Assembly: GCF_003697915.1 (NCBI RefSeq)
Contig: NZ_RCVN01000018.1
Span: 1 to 36,585 of the forward strand
Length of the DNA: 36,585 nt
Direction of reading: 5' to 3'
Source: Staphylococcus pseudoxylosus
GTDB taxonomy: Bacteria > Bacillota > Bacilli > Staphylococcales > Staphylococcaceae
How positions within the stretch are numbered: the stretch's first letter is position 1; each line of letters begins with the position of its first letter. The position numbers and the translations under genes are program-made. Shown here in pieces: positions 1-9,243 of this stretch. Under the pieces are notes generated by a model. That model searched no databases, had not been told where the DNA came from, and saw only the letters and a list, made by a program, of their open reading frames with translations.

Positions 1-98
1 AAGGCGGATCACCTGAGTATCTACTCATGTGTAAGTACCACTAACTCAATAAGGCGGATTGCCTGAGTATCTACTCATGTGTAAGTACCACTAACTCA
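1..98. repeat. 50-bp tandem duplication
   Basis: Two near-identical copies (1-48 and 51-98, period 50) differ only at the tenth and eleventh bases. Each holds the dyad TGAGTA-TC-TACTCA (14-27 and 64-77). In the second copy AGGC/GCCT can also pair around GGATT, and the copy runs into a hairpin at 87-116. No coding potential is evident. The first copy starts at the window edge, so more copies may lie to the left. Confidence 0.85.
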
Positions 99-116
99 CT
101 AAAGTGAGAAGTGGTT
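87..116 (+). terminator. Hairpin following the tandem repeat
   Basis: ACCACT pairs with AGTGGT and CTCAC with GTGAG around a TAAA loop, followed by TTCTTT. It would suit a plus-strand transcript entering from outside the window. The T tract is weak. Confidence 0.45.
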
Positions 117-140
117 CTTTAGTAAAGGGTGGTTCCTAAT

Positions 141-179
141 AAAAAAGAGTCCAGGACAACTACTTATGTCCTGGACTCT
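141..179 (-). terminator. Terminator of tcaA
   Basis: A perfect 13-bp stem (146-158 with 167-179, 8-nt loop) is followed on the minus strand by six T residues (141-146). It lies about 40 nt after the tcaA stop, so nothing further to the left is expected to share this transcript. Confidence 0.9.
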
Positions 180-220
180 ACACATCATACTTCATTGTAA
201 TTAAGGCGTAAAATGCTTAA

Positions 221-1606
221 TCACTCTGAATATTTAACTACCTTTAAATTACCGGCATCGTCATTGCCTTCTAACTGATAATCAACCGAACCATATTGTC
301 CATTTTCTTTCAATGTATTGGCAGTTACATAATAAGTTTTACCTTGTTTTACAATTTCAGTAATTTGAGGTTGTTGTAAATAAAATAAATTATTCCCTTT
401 TACACCACTCCTAGTCGATTTATAATTATCAGTATCTTTCTTCAAATAATTAGAAACTAGTGAAAAGTTGCTTTGGCTGTGCGCACTATTCATTGCAGCA
501 GTGTAATTACCGAAAAAATTAGCCACCTTGTTTCTGAAGCTATTTTCTTCTTTTTCTTTCTTTGCTACATATTCTTTGATTTTATCACTATCAAAGTTCA
601 TAGTAACTTTCGTTTTATCTTTTAGATTATCTGTTTTTACAGTGGTTTCTGCAGATTTAAATGTTTTCTTCTTGGCTTCCCCTTCGGCAGATATTGTTAA
701 ATCTTTAGTCTTAGGGTAAGGTCCAATTTCTTTAGCTTTAGCATAATCATAAGTTTTATCATTAATTGTTACTTTAACTGAGTCTTTATCTATCTCTGAA
801 GCGCCACTTAACTCTACTTGAATGTATGCCTCATCGAAATCCTCATGTACATCTACAGTTTCATTATTGCTGTTATTAAAATTAAACCTAAGGTGACCGT
901 CAAACTGTCCGTTTTCCATCTCTTTTTTAGTTTCTAAAGCATAATCCCCTGGAATAAATTTACCTAAAGAGGTTGCTTTGTTTTTCTCTGCTACAACCGT
1001 TTTTTGTTTGTCACCAGACTTAAATTTATAAGTCGTCTCATATTTAGGTTTTATAATCGCTTCTTTTGTTGGCGCCGTAAAATTCATATTATCAAATATT
1101 AAATAACGTCTACCATTTTTGCTCACACGTAATACATCCTCGCCATTTTTGGCTCTTACAAAATCAGATTCTTTCGTGTCACTCTTGTTTAGCTTCTCTA
1201 TTTTTTGGTTTACATCTTTTACAAAGTTGTCCATACCTACTTCTTCTTTGATATATCTAATATAAGCTTCCGCTTCATTTTCATCTACACTATTATTTTG
1301 TGTACTTAAAATAGTAGAAAGTTTTTGAGTATCATTATTATCAATCGCATTAATTAAAATTTCTGACTGTGCCTCAGGTGAATTGAAATTTTTTAATAAG
1401 ATAAAAATTATGATAAGTAAAATTACGATAAAAAATGCAATTCCCAAGGGTATAATTTTACGCGCTTTAATATTTGTTATTTTCTTAGTTTCTTTAGATG
1501 AACGCGTCATTTTTGCTGAATCATCTTGACGTAGTAGCCGTCCACAATGACCACACTTTCGTTGTCCATCTCTTGTATTTCCCCCACACTTAGGACATTT
1601 TTGCAT
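221..1606 (-). CDS. tcaA: TcaA-like zinc-ribbon membrane protein (glycopeptide-response factor)
   Basis: Membrane protein whose loss in S. aureus alters teicoplanin susceptibility; it has also been linked to cell-wall stress. What is visible: an N-terminal zinc ribbon with C4, C7, C18 and C21 (CPKC...CGHC), a basic linker, one transmembrane segment at about 51-71, and a long extracytoplasmic region ending near residue 461. The stretch after the membrane segment (FNSPEAQ, then SKNGRRYLIFDNMNFTAPT) closely resembles S. aureus TcaA as I remember it. I chose ATG at 1606, which is preceded by GGTGAG. An upstream in-frame GTG at 1639 would add 11 residues but lacks a convincing ribosome site. The gene follows tcaR on the same strand with a 309-nt gap. 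A terminator closes it, and no tcaB is visible downstream. Confidence 0.9.
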   Translation of the reverse strand: MQKCPKCGGNTRDGQRKCGHCGRLLRQDDSAKMTRSSKETKKITNIKARKIIPLGIAFFIVILLIIIFILLKNFNSPEAQSEILINAIDNNDTQKLSTILSTQNNSVDENEAEAYIRYIKEEVGMDNFVKDVNQKIEKLNKSDTKESDFVRAKNGEDVLRVSKNGRRYLIFDNMNFTAPTKEAIIKPKYETTYKFKSGDKQKTVVAEKNKATSLGKFIPGDYALETKKEMENGQFDGHLRFNFNNSNNETVDVHEDFDEAYIQVELSGASEIDKDSVKVTINDKTYDYAKAKEIGPYPKTKDLTISAEGEAKKKTFKSAETTVKTDNLKDKTKVTMNFDSDKIKEYVAKKEKEENSFRNKVANFFGNYTAAMNSAHSQSNFSLVSNYLKKDTDNYKSTRSGVKGNNLFYLQQPQITEIVKQGKTYYVTANTLKENGQYGSVDYQLEGNDDAGNLKVVKYSE

Positions 1607-1639
1607 TTTCTCACCAACTTTATACCTGAATTTTTGCAC

Positions 1640-1915
1640 TATCCCGCTATTTTAACATATTATAAGTTGAAACTATATGTATGATCTTCATCGTTCTTTG
1701 CATTAGAAAGGATAGTATTAAACAACACAATACGCTATTGCATCATTTATATTATATTTAATCTAAATCTAAATTGATATACATATTTAGTCTAGTATTG
1801 CTTTACGTTTGTAACAAACTGTTCAATTATTTTATTAAAAATTAAAAGGACATCCACTTTCAAATTGAAGACTTTCTTAAGTTACAAGCTATACGCCAAT
1901 ATTTTTAGTATTACC
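1640..1915. other. tcaR-tcaA intergenic region
   Basis: AT-rich gap between tcaR and tcaA. I see no clear terminator, so tcaR read-through into tcaA is possible. I found no other feature here. Confidence 0.4.
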
Positions 1916-2380
1916 TTATGAATGATTTTTTATATTGAAGTTTTTTAATCTTTGTCCAATGATTTCTAGTACATAACGCGCTTTTTCAATTTCATCATCA
2001 GACAAATCATGTAACATATCACTGACAATATCATTAATAATCGATTTACTTTCTCGATTAAATTGTTTCCCCTTCTCACTCAGTTTTATGTATTTTAATC
2101 TTTGATCTGTGTTTTCTTCCGTTTTAACCCATTCCACTACTTCAGCTTGAATTAGTTTCTTAATTCTTCTACTGACTGCCGCTTTATTAACCCCTTGTCT
2201 TTCTGTTATCTCAGTCAAAGTCAATGACTTTTCATTTTCAAGCATCAAAATAACGTTAGCTTGCTCTTTGGATATATTATATTCTTCTCTTAGCTCTTTC
2301 AATAACTTAGCTAATAATGTGTTGACATCATCAATGAACTCTCCCATGAATACAATGTGATTGCCTAAATTTTTCACCAT
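1916..2380 (-). CDS. tcaR: MarR-family regulator TcaR
   Basis: Winged-helix transcription factor of the MarR family; in staphylococci TcaR represses biofilm (ica) genes and sits beside tcaA. What is visible: about 154 residues, with a helix-turn-helix in the middle (SLTLTEITERQGVNKAAVSRR) followed by the wing with the DQRLKYIKLSEKG signature typical of MarR proteins. N- and C-terminal helices would form the dimer interface. The start ATG at 2380 is preceded by AGGGG with 8-nt spacing. A GTG directly upstream (2383) is an alternative, but the S. aureus protein as remembered begins at the equivalent of the ATG. Identification as TcaR rests on sequence resemblance plus the adjacent tcaA. Confidence 0.88.
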   Translation of the reverse strand: MVKNLGNHIVFMGEFIDDVNTLLAKLLKELREEYNISKEQANVILMLENEKSLTLTEITERQGVNKAAVSRRIKKLIQAEVVEWVKTEENTDQRLKYIKLSEKGKQFNRESKSIINDIVSDMLHDLSDDEIEKARYVLEIIGQRLKNFNIKNHS

Positions 2381-2602
2381 CACTTACACCCCTATATCTT
2401 CTATGTATAAAACATTTCATTTATATTTTTATATTATGTTAATAATATCAATATTTGCAGCTGTATAAAAGTAAAATTTAATAAGTTCGCTTTTCTTAAA
2501 ACAATAGCTATATTTCAGCAAACTTAAGCGTTGTTAGAGTTGCTTATTTTAGAATATTAAACTACATTTAATATACTAAACAATCTGGAGTGAAGCATTA
2601 AC

Positions 2603-3568
2603 ATGTTGTCATTGTTTTTATGTATTTTAATATTAATCACATTCATAAGTATGTTCTTAAATTTTAAATTTTCTACTCATCTTGCCAGTTTTATTTCCCA
2701 GGTAATAGTGGGATACGCTGTAATTATTTTACATATTGGTCAACACACTTTACCAATAGATTTAATTGCCACTATGTTGATAGGCGTTATATTATTACAT
2801 GTGAAACATAAACATTTATTACAACATCAAAAGAGCGCATTATTTTTAAAACGACTTTACTTTATTGGTTTTAGAATCGTCGTCTTTATGCTTGCTTGTT
2901 ATTATATTAGTTTTATCCCTATTGCGCTGAATGTTATTTTCTTATGGATTTCAGCAATTGCTTTTAGTTCTATATTTACCTTTATTTGTTATGTGCTATG
3001 TTCGTCTGCTCTCTTAAATAAAAAAGCGCCTCGTGAATTTGATACAATTCTTGTCTTAGGCGCCGGCATATTCACAGAACAAGTCACACCCATGTTAGCA
3101 TGTCGACTTGATAAGGCCTTACGTTTGTTTGAAATAAACCCAAATGCAACATTTATCGTGAGTGGTGGTCAAGGGCCTGATGAACCTATTTCAGAAGCTC
3201 GAGCGATGCAACGCTATTTAATTCATAACGGCGTAGATCCTCATAACATTATATTAGAAGATCAGTCGACAAGCACTTTAGAAAACATTATGTACACCGC
3301 GCAACTAATTCAAGATTCTTTTTCTTATAAGCCTAAAATTGTTTGTGTAACTAGTCAATTTCATATAATGCGTGCATTACGTTTCGGAGAAAAATTCAAC
3401 TTAAAGTTAACTGGCGTAGGTAGTCACACACCTTATCATTTTTTTGAAATCGCATTAATACGAGACTTTTTAGCATTAATGTATCAATATAAAATGATGT
3501 TAACTATTTATTTTGCTACTCTCTTTTTTATATGTATTATTGCATTTTGGCATATTCCTCACCTATAA
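2603..3568 (+). CDS. YdcF/SanA-like DUF218 membrane protein
   Basis: Integral membrane protein of 321 residues. The N-terminal 135 residues form about four hydrophobic helices (roughly 1-20, 27-66, 86-108, 112-135). A soluble DUF218 domain follows at about 146-290, and a last transmembrane segment lies near 298-316. DUF218 landmarks are visible: VLGAGI at 151-156, a FIVSGGQGPDEPISEA block near 184-199, and the LEDQSTSTLENI element near 218-229. Family members such as SanA, ElyC and YdcF are tied to envelope integrity, but the biochemical activity is not established. ATG at 2603 is preceded by GGAGTG. The gene stands alone and converges on hrtA at a shared terminator. Confidence 0.8.
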   Translation: MLSLFLCILILITFISMFLNFKFSTHLASFISQVIVGYAVIILHIGQHTLPIDLIATMLIGVILLHVKHKHLLQHQKSALFLKRLYFIGFRIVVFMLACYYISFIPIALNVIFLWISAIAFSSIFTFICYVLCSSALLNKKAPREFDTILVLGAGIFTEQVTPMLACRLDKALRLFEINPNATFIVSGGQGPDEPISEARAMQRYLIHNGVDPHNIILEDQSTSTLENIMYTAQLIQDSFSYKPKIVCVTSQFHIMRALRFGEKFNLKLTGVGSHTPYHFFEIALIRDFLALMYQYKMMLTIYFATLFFICIIAFWHIPHL

Positions 3569-3612
3569 CCTAATTGCATTACTTCATTTGTAAATACAAA
3601 AGTATATACAAT

Positions 3613-3646
3613 AAAACCAAGGGTATTGATTTATACCCTTGGCTTT
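3613..3646. terminator. Bidirectional terminator between ydcF-like gene and hrtA
   Basis: CCAAGGGTAT (3617-3626) pairs with ATACCCTTGG (3633-3642). AAAA on the left and TTTT on the right allow termination from both sides. It separates two convergent genes. Confidence 0.88.
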
Positions 3647-3657
3647 TAAAGTTTCTA

Positions 3658-4326
3658 TTAGCTATTTACAATAACGCCATCATCAAGTTCGATGACTCTA
3701 TCTGCGTATTCAAATAATCTTTTATCATGAGTAATCATGATGCCAATCATTTTTTTACTTTGAATTTGATTTTTAATCATCTCTATAACTTCAGTTGCTC
3801 TTTCTGCATCTAAACTGGCAGTTGGTTCATCCGCTAAAATTATTTTAGGATTATTCATTAATGCTCTCATAATTGCTACACGCTGTTTCTCACCGCCTGA
3901 TAACATATGAGGAAAAACATTTAATCTGTGTGACAAACCGATTTGTTTTAGCAGCGCTTCAGCTCTTTGGTTTGCATCTTTTTTAGACATACCCGCTTCT
4001 CTACCAATTGTTGTTAATTGTGCTTTTACCTTTAAATATGGTACTAAATGAGATGATTGAAAGATAAACCCAATTTCATTCAACCTTAATTCTGATGCTT
4101 TTTTGTCACTATCATATAAAGGTGCATCATTATATAAGATGTCACCGCTATTTTGTGATAATAAACCACCTAAAATAGTTAATAATGTCGTTTTACCTGA
4201 ACCTGAAGCACCATTGAGTATAACGAACTCCCTATCGCTAACTTCAAAGTTAATACCTTTTAATACAGTTGTTTCTGATTGGCCTTTACCAAATGACTTT
4301 TTAATATCTTTAACGTTTAAACTCAT
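3658..4326 (-). CDS. hrtA: Haem efflux ABC transporter ATPase HrtA
   Basis: ATPase subunit of the HrtAB pump that protects staphylococci from haem toxicity. Motifs are intact in 222 residues: Walker [10 protein letters not shown] at 39-47, Q-loop Q90, signature LSGGEKQRV at 142-150, Walker B ILADEP at 163-168 with the D-loop SLDAE after it, and switch H200. It belongs to the LolD/MacB-like class that works with FtsX-type permeases. Its ATG overlaps the TAA of hrtB by one base (TAATG), and its ribosome site GGTGGAG lies inside the end of hrtB, so the two genes should be translationally coupled. Expression should depend on HssR binding upstream of hrtB. The assignment is supported by the hssRS genes next door. 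Confidence 0.95.
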   Translation of the reverse strand: MSLNVKDIKKSFGKGQSETTVLKGINFEVSDREFVILNGASGSGKTTLLTILGGLLSQNSGDILYNDAPLYDSDKKASELRLNEIGFIFQSSHLVPYLKVKAQLTTIGREAGMSKKDANQRAEALLKQIGLSHRLNVFPHMLSGGEKQRVAIMRALMNNPKIILADEPTASLDAERATEVIEMIKNQIQSKKMIGIMITHDKRLFEYADRVIELDDGVIVNS

Positions 4327-5378
4327 TATTCTCCACCTCCAATTGCTTCAATAGGATCAACTTTAAATAATTTAATTAGTGACAAGGCAGCACCAATAAT
4401 TGCTACAACAATAAACACTCCGACTACGAGCAGTAAATTCGATGCTGTCACGTGGAATGGCATAGATACTGGCATAACAAGTGATAAACCACTAATAATA
4501 CCTACAGAAATCAATACACCTATCATAGTTGTAATTAATATTTGGATTACTAGTGCGCTGATTAGATGTCTTGTCTTAATACCAATTGCTTTTAGAATAC
4601 CTATTTCTGGAATTTTTTGGATTGTCATTACATAGAAAAATGCACTTAATACAATTGCTGAAATCACAAATAAACTTATAATCATCATATTTAATGGTGC
4701 TTGTTCAGCTTGGTAACTGGCAATTTCACTTGTGATATCATCCTCACTGAATACTTTCACATCTGAAATATCATTGATTTTATCTTGTTGTGATTGAGAT
4801 AAATCTTGTACTGGGTAAACAGTGCTATGCTCTTTATTCAAGCTTTCAAACCCGTTATTGCTCATCATTACTGCTGAACTGTGAGAATACATTGTATCGT
4901 CAAGAATACCTGATACTTTAAGTTGTTCCCCGTCTTTCACTTTTATAGTGTCACCAACATTAATACCGTCAGCTGTAAGTTTATTATTGATTGCTACTTC
5001 ATTATCTTTTGTTGGATAGTTACCATCTTTCAATTCTGGTTTTTCATCTTTTACTGTGTTCGTCATGATAACATCTTCTTCGTCTTTATTTATTTTTAAC
5101 GTTTGCGATGCTAACTTTAATGGTTCTTGATCTGTAATATCTTCAATTTTCTTTTGTTGCTCAGGACTAATAACAGACTTCGTAATATCTGGTTGTTTAT
5201 TATCCTGTAAAACGTATTTTTCAGTTTTCATGTTATCTAACATGGATATATTCTCTCTGGCTAAACCTTGTGCCAATCCACTAATAAATAACACCATAAT
5301 ACCAAGTAATAATATAATTAACATGATTAAAATATAACGAAATTTATAATATTTAATCTCTTGCCATGCTAATTTCAT
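4326..5378 (-). CDS. hrtB: Haem efflux ABC transporter permease HrtB
   Basis: FtsX-family permease of 350 residues that partners HrtA. One transmembrane segment lies near 15-38. A large extracytoplasmic loop follows (about 40-230), and three C-terminal membrane helices cover about 233-340, ending in the [13 protein letters not shown] signature of this permease class. The loop-to-membrane junction [17 protein letters not shown] and the [17 protein letters not shown] coupling element match HrtB as remembered. I chose ATG at 5378, preceded by AAGGAG; the in-frame TTG just before it is poorly placed. It is the promoter-proximal gene of hrtBA and diverges from hssR across 147 bp that contains the HssR direct repeat. 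Confidence 0.95.
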   Translation of the reverse strand: MKLAWQEIKYYKFRYILIMLIILLLGIMVLFISGLAQGLARENISMLDNMKTEKYVLQDNKQPDITKSVISPEQQKKIEDITDQEPLKLASQTLKINKDEEDVIMTNTVKDEKPELKDGNYPTKDNEVAINNKLTADGINVGDTIKVKDGEQLKVSGILDDTMYSHSSAVMMSNNGFESLNKEHSTVYPVQDLSQSQQDKINDISDVKVFSEDDITSEIASYQAEQAPLNMMIISLFVISAIVLSAFFYVMTIQKIPEIGILKAIGIKTRHLISALVIQILITTMIGVLISVGIISGLSLVMPVSMPFHVTASNLLLVVGVFIVVAIIGAALSLIKLFKVDPIEAIGGGE

Positions 5379-5425
5379 CAATTTCCACTCCTTCTCTAAA
5401 ACTTATATTTAGAGTCTAATATCAC

Positions 5426-5445
5426 TATGTGAACTCAATATGAAC
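5426..5445 (-). promoter_or_regulatory. HssR-binding direct repeat upstream of hrtBA
   Basis: On the minus strand GTTCATATT is followed by GA and GTTCACATA. These are two 9-nt half sites 11 bp apart that match the known HssR direct repeat controlling hrtAB in S. aureus. The second half site has two departures from the first. It lies 48-67 nt upstream of the hrtB ATG. Confidence 0.82.
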
Positions 5446-5465
5446 TTTTGTTAATTTTTCACTAT

Positions 5466-5494
5466 TTGTGAAGTTATTTGGTTATGTTTATAAT
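5466..5494 (+). promoter_or_regulatory. hssRS promoter
   Basis: The -35 TTGTGA (5466-5471) and -10 TATAAT (5489-5494) are separated by 17 bp and lie 31 nt upstream of the hssR ATG. The -35 overlaps an inverted repeat TTCAC-N5-GTGAA (5458-5472). Confidence 0.75.
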
Positions 5495-5525
5495 GGCAAT
5501 AATACTGAATAAGGAGATTTTGCGC

Positions 5526-6200
5526 ATGACAACTTGTTTAATTGTTGATGACGACAAAAAAATATTAGAGTACGTTTCAAATTACACACAGCGCGAAGGT
5601 TTAAATACAATTACGCAATCTAGCGCTGAAGATGCCTTAACTTACCTTGAAACGAATCAAGTGGATATTGTAATTATTGATGTCATGATGGGAGGCATGA
5701 GTGGTTTTGAACTTTGCAAAATTTTAAAAGAAGATTATGAAATGCCTGTCATTATGCTAACTGCTCGTGATGCGTTAAGCGATAAAGAACAAGCATATTT
5801 AACGGGTACTGATGATTATGTGACAAAACCTTTTGAAGTTAAAGAGTTAATGTTTAGGATTAAAGCAGTACTTAAACGATATAATATCAATGCCTATAAT
5901 GAAATCACTATCGGTAATATCACTTTAAATCAAGCCTACTTAGAACTTCAATCGGATACGAAATCAATGAATTTACCTAATAAAGAATTTCAATTACTTT
6001 TTTTACTTGCATCTAATCCTAGGCAGGTATTTAATCGGGATGTATTAATAGAAAAAATATGGGGCTTTGATTACGAAGGTGATGAACGTACAGTCGATGT
6101 TCATATCAAGCGTCTAAGGAAACGCCTTGAAAAATTAAATGCTAACGTGACGATTTTCACAGTACGCGGTTTAGGTTACAAGGTGGATGACCATGTTTAA
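5526..6200 (+). CDS. hssR: Haem response regulator HssR
   Basis: OmpR/PhoB-type response regulator of 224 residues that activates hrtBA when haem accumulates. The receiver domain (1-120) has the acidic cluster DDD at 8-10, phosphoacceptor D52, T79 and K101 (VTKPF). The winged-helix DNA-binding domain (about 125-222) carries the NKEFQLLFLL and ERTVDVHIKRLRKRL elements. I chose ATG at 5526 with AAGGAG nine bases upstream. An in-frame ATG at 5478 would prepend a non-homologous leader and lies upstream of the -10 box, so it cannot be used from that promoter. The stop overlaps the start of hssS, indicating one operon. Confidence 0.95.
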   Translation: MTTCLIVDDDKKILEYVSNYTQREGLNTITQSSAEDALTYLETNQVDIVIIDVMMGGMSGFELCKILKEDYEMPVIMLTARDALSDKEQAYLTGTDDYVTKPFEVKELMFRIKAVLKRYNINAYNEITIGNITLNQAYLELQSDTKSMNLPNKEFQLLFLLASNPRQVFNRDVLIEKIWGFDYEGDERTVDVHIKRLRKRLEKLNANVTIFTVRGLGYKVDDHV

Positions 6201-7557
6201 ATCCCTATATTCACGAATTGCTATATACACAATTGCCGTCATGTTATTTAGTGCTATTGTCAGTTTTTTATGCACAAACATTATTTACCATAACCATTTA
6301 AAAGCAAATAACGATGCAAAAATCATGCGTACTTTAGAAGATGCGATCAGTTATCAAAAACAGTCAAATATTGAATCTTTAGATCCTTTTTTCAACCATT
6401 TAGGAGATATGAATTACCAAGTAATGACAGTTTCTGAAAATGGTAAACGTTCCTTTTACGGGGCTAATTTTAGGAAAGATAACGTAGATGACAACGTCAT
6501 TCAAACAGTACTAGAGGGCAAAGACTACCATGGTATTCGAAACCTACCATATAACCCAATTGTTACTGGTTTCTTTGAAAATACCACGCAAAATACTGTA
6601 GGTATGTCATTTGAAGATAAAGGTAAAAATTATGCTGTATTTATGAGACCTGATATTGGGAAAACGTTTAGTGAATTCAGAGTATTTTTAGTTATATTAA
6701 TCTCATTATTACTTCTGTTTTCTATTATATTAGTCATTTTATCAACCTATACGATTATCAAGCCTATTCAACAACTAAAGCATGCAACTGAAAGACTTAT
6801 GAAAGGTAATTTCGATACGCCAATTCACGTTACTAGAAAAGATGAGTTTGGAACATTACAATTCCGCTTCGATCGCATGCGCCTTTCACTTAAACAATTA
6901 GACGATATGCGACAACATTTTGTTCAAAACGTATCACATGAAATTAAAACGCCATTAACGCATATTCACCATCTATTGGACCAGCTAAAATTCGCTAAAA
7001 ATGCTGAAGCACGCACACAATACATTGATGATATATATCAAATTACAAGTCAATTAAGTGAATTAACTAAAGCATTGTTATTATTATCAGAAATTGATAA
7101 CGGAGAACATTTAGTTTTTGAAGACCATATTGAATTAAACCGATTGCTCAAACAAATCATTCGTCACGAACAATTTTCCGCTAATGAAAAAGATTTAATT
7201 ATCATGTCTGATTTAGCTGAAATTAATATTGTTGGTAATGAGCGCCTTTTACATCAAGCTTTCCAAAACATAATTACCAATGCCATAAAATATTCGCAAC
7301 AAGGTGGTATCATCGATGTCACACTCAACCAAGATTTCGAGACAATTACTTGTGAAATTACAGATGACGGAGAAGGTATGTCTAAAGAAACACAAGCGCG
7401 TTTATTCGAACGTTTTTATAAGGCAAGTAGTCATGACAATAGTAATGGCTTAGGCCTAGCTATAGCAAAAACAATATTTGAACTACATGATGGCTCAATC
7501 TCAGTCCAAAGTAAAAAGGACGAAGGCACTACCTTTACAATTCAAATTAAAAAGTAG
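6193..7557 (+). CDS. hssS: Haem sensor histidine kinase HssS
   Basis: Membrane histidine kinase of 454 residues that senses haem stress and phosphorylates HssR. Topology: membrane helix 9-31, an extracytoplasmic sensor loop of about 32-163, a second helix about 164-186, then HAMP (to about 238), a HisKA domain with the phosphorylated H249 in FVQNVSHEIKTPLTH, and a HATPase domain with the N box (NIITNAIKYS), G1 (DDGEGM) and G2 (NGLGLAI). I chose ATG at 6193 because AGGTGG at 6181-6186 is six bases upstream. The ATG at 6187 abuts that site. It overlaps hssR by eight bases, so translation is probably coupled. A strong terminator follows. Confidence 0.95.
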   Translation: MFKSLYSRIAIYTIAVMLFSAIVSFLCTNIIYHNHLKANNDAKIMRTLEDAISYQKQSNIESLDPFFNHLGDMNYQVMTVSENGKRSFYGANFRKDNVDDNVIQTVLEGKDYHGIRNLPYNPIVTGFFENTTQNTVGMSFEDKGKNYAVFMRPDIGKTFSEFRVFLVILISLLLLFSIILVILSTYTIIKPIQQLKHATERLMKGNFDTPIHVTRKDEFGTLQFRFDRMRLSLKQLDDMRQHFVQNVSHEIKTPLTHIHHLLDQLKFAKNAEARTQYIDDIYQITSQLSELTKALLLLSEIDNGEHLVFEDHIELNRLLKQIIRHEQFSANEKDLIIMSDLAEINIVGNERLLHQAFQNIITNAIKYSQQGGIIDVTLNQDFETITCEITDDGEGMSKETQARLFERFYKASSHDNSNGLGLAIAKTIFELHDGSISVQSKKDEGTTFTIQIKK

Positions 7558-7601
7558 CGCTGGTTCATTGAGTCTAAACTAAATATGTCTAGTGAGCATA
7601 T

Positions 7602-7650
7602 AAAATGCTGGGAGTTGTGCATGTATTTACTTGCCCTTCCAGCATTTTCT
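7602..7650 (+). terminator. Terminator of hssRS
   Basis: AAAATGCTGG (7602-7611) pairs with CCAGCATTTT (7639-7648), extended inward by GAG/CTT with a wobble, followed by CTTTATGTTTTC. Confidence 0.85.
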
Positions 7651-7670
7651 TTATGTTTTCAAAAAGCAAT

Positions 7671-7713
7671 ATAAAAAGACAAACCGCACGCCATAACTGC
7701 GCTTAGTTTGTCT
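7671..7713 (-). terminator. Terminator of mqo
   Basis: AGACAAAC (7677-7684) pairs with GTTTGTCT (7706-7713). On the minus strand the stem is followed by TTTTTATA. Confidence 0.8.
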
Positions 7714-7724
7714 CTATTAACAGA

Positions 7725-7759
7725 ACAATAGGCTTGAATATATAATCAAGACCTATTGT
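7725..7759 (-). terminator. Second hairpin just after the mqo stop
   Basis: The arm at 7725-7737 (ACAATAGGCTTGA) pairs with 7746-7759 with one bulged base. It lies five nt past the mqo stop codon. There is no strong T run, so it may protect the 3' end rather than terminate. Confidence 0.6.
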
Positions 7760-7764
7760 ATTAA

Positions 7765-9243
7765 TTAATTAATTTTTAAATTTTCCGTAATTTCTTTATT
7801 TAACTGAGTATATAACGCTTCATTTTCTGATAGTTTCATACCATATGAAGGTACGATTTCTTTAACTTTATCTTCCCAATTAGCAAATTCGTCTTTGTAA
7901 CAACGCTTGAGTAAATCAAGCATAATGTCGACTGCCGTAGATGCACCTGGAGACGCGCCTAAAAGTGCAGATAACGAACCATCTTCTGACGTAATAACTT
8001 CCGTACCAAATTGTAATGTTCCTTTGCCTTGATCCGTGTCTTTAATTACTTGCACACGTTGACCAGCAACGACGATTTCCCAATCTTCACTTTTAGCATT
8101 AGGTACAAATTGACGTAAGTCTTCCATACGTTCCTCATTGGATAATGTTAATTGCGAGATAAGGTATTTCGTTAAATTCATCTCTTTAATTCCTGCAGAT
8201 AGCATCGTAATAAGGTTATTTGGCTTAACAGATTTGATTAAATCCATATTAGAACCCGTCTTTAAGAATTTTGGTGAAAATCCTGCAAAAGGACCAAACA
8301 AAATAGTTCGTTTACCATCTATGTAGCGTGTATCTAAATGTGGTACTGACATGGGTGGCGCACCTACTGGAGCTTTACCATAAACTTTAGCTAAATGCTT
8401 TTTGGCGATAGCTTCATCTTTACATACTAAGAACAATCCACTTACTGGGAAACCACCAATATGTTTAGACTCTTTAATTCCTGTTTTTTGTAACAACTGT
8501 AAACTGGCACCACCAGCACCAATAAATACAAAATTACTTTCAACAATCGTCTCATCATTCGTTTGCAAGTCTTTAACTTTCACTTCCCAAACTCCATCTT
8601 CACGTTGTTGAATATCTCTAACTTCATGTTCATAATTTAACTCTACTTGCTTATCTGCTAAATTCTCAAATAACTTTCTAGTTAATGCACTGAAGTTAAC
8701 GTCTGTACCTGTTTTATCATAACTAATCGCCATTGGTATATTAGACGTACGCCCCTCCATAATAAGTGGCGTCCATTCAGCGATTTTATTTTTATCATCT
8801 GTTATTTCCATATTACTAAATAAAATATTTTTGTTTAGTCTATCCACACGTCTTTTCAAGAAATCAACATTTTTAACACCTTGAACAAAACTCATATGCG
8901 GTACCGGTTTGATAAATTTTTCCGGATTTTCAAGTTGCCCTTGTTTAATTAGATAGCTCCAAAACTGTTTTGAAACTTGGAATTGTTCATTAATTTTAAC
9001 TGCTTTATTGATATCTATTGTTCCATCTTTATTTTCACTAGTATAGTTTAATTCACATAACGCAGAATGACCTGTACCTGCATTATTCCATGCATTGGAA
9101 CTTTCTTCCGCAGGTGTAGCTAACCTTTCAAACATCTTAACTTCTTTCTCAGGTGCGAGTTCTTTTAATAATGTTCCTAACGTTGCGCTCATGATACCGC
9201 CACCAATTAAGATGACATCTGTTTTGCTATGTTGTGTACTCAT
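7765..9243 (-). CDS. mqo: Malate:quinone oxidoreductase (Mqo1-like)
   Basis: FAD-dependent peripheral membrane enzyme that oxidises L-malate to oxaloacetate and passes electrons to menaquinone, joining the TCA cycle to respiration. The 492-residue length suits the family. An FAD-binding loop [10 protein letters not shown] sits at 14-23, and hallmark blocks follow: [20 protein letters not shown], a VFIGAGGAS block, GGFPVSGLF, and a C-terminal [13 protein letters not shown]. It resembles S. aureus Mqo1 more than Mqo2 as I remember them ([16 protein letters not shown] start, WNNAGTGHS). Adjacency to lctP is also as in S. aureus. ATG at 9243 is preceded by AGGGGGA about 11 bases upstream. It is monocistronic, with two hairpins downstream. 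Confidence 0.94.
   Translation of the reverse strand: MSTQHSKTDVILIGGGIMSATLGTLLKELAPEKEVKMFERLATPAEESSNAWNNAGTGHSALCELNYTSENKDGTIDINKAVKINEQFQVSKQFWSYLIKQGQLENPEKFIKPVPHMSFVQGVKNVDFLKRRVDRLNKNILFSNMEITDDKNKIAEWTPLIMEGRTSNIPMAISYDKTGTDVNFSALTRKLFENLADKQVELNYEHEVRDIQQREDGVWEVKVKDLQTNDETIVESNFVFIGAGGASLQLLQKTGIKESKHIGGFPVSGLFLVCKDEAIAKKHLAKVYGKAPVGAPPMSVPHLDTRYIDGKRTILFGPFAGFSPKFLKTGSNMDLIKSVKPNNLITMLSAGIKEMNLTKYLISQLTLSNEERMEDLRQFVPNAKSEDWEIVVAGQRVQVIKDTDQGKGTLQFGTEVITSEDGSLSALLGASPGASTAVDIMLDLLKRCYKDEFANWEDKVKEIVPSYGMKLSENEALYTQLNKEITENLKIN

Noticed and set aside
1..98. CRISPR-like array
   Set aside because: Only two copies, almost no spacer between them, and no cas gene in the window.
528..719. 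63-codon plus-strand frame opposite tcaA
   Set aside because: Antisense shadow of the Lys/Asp-rich tcaA region with no ribosome site.
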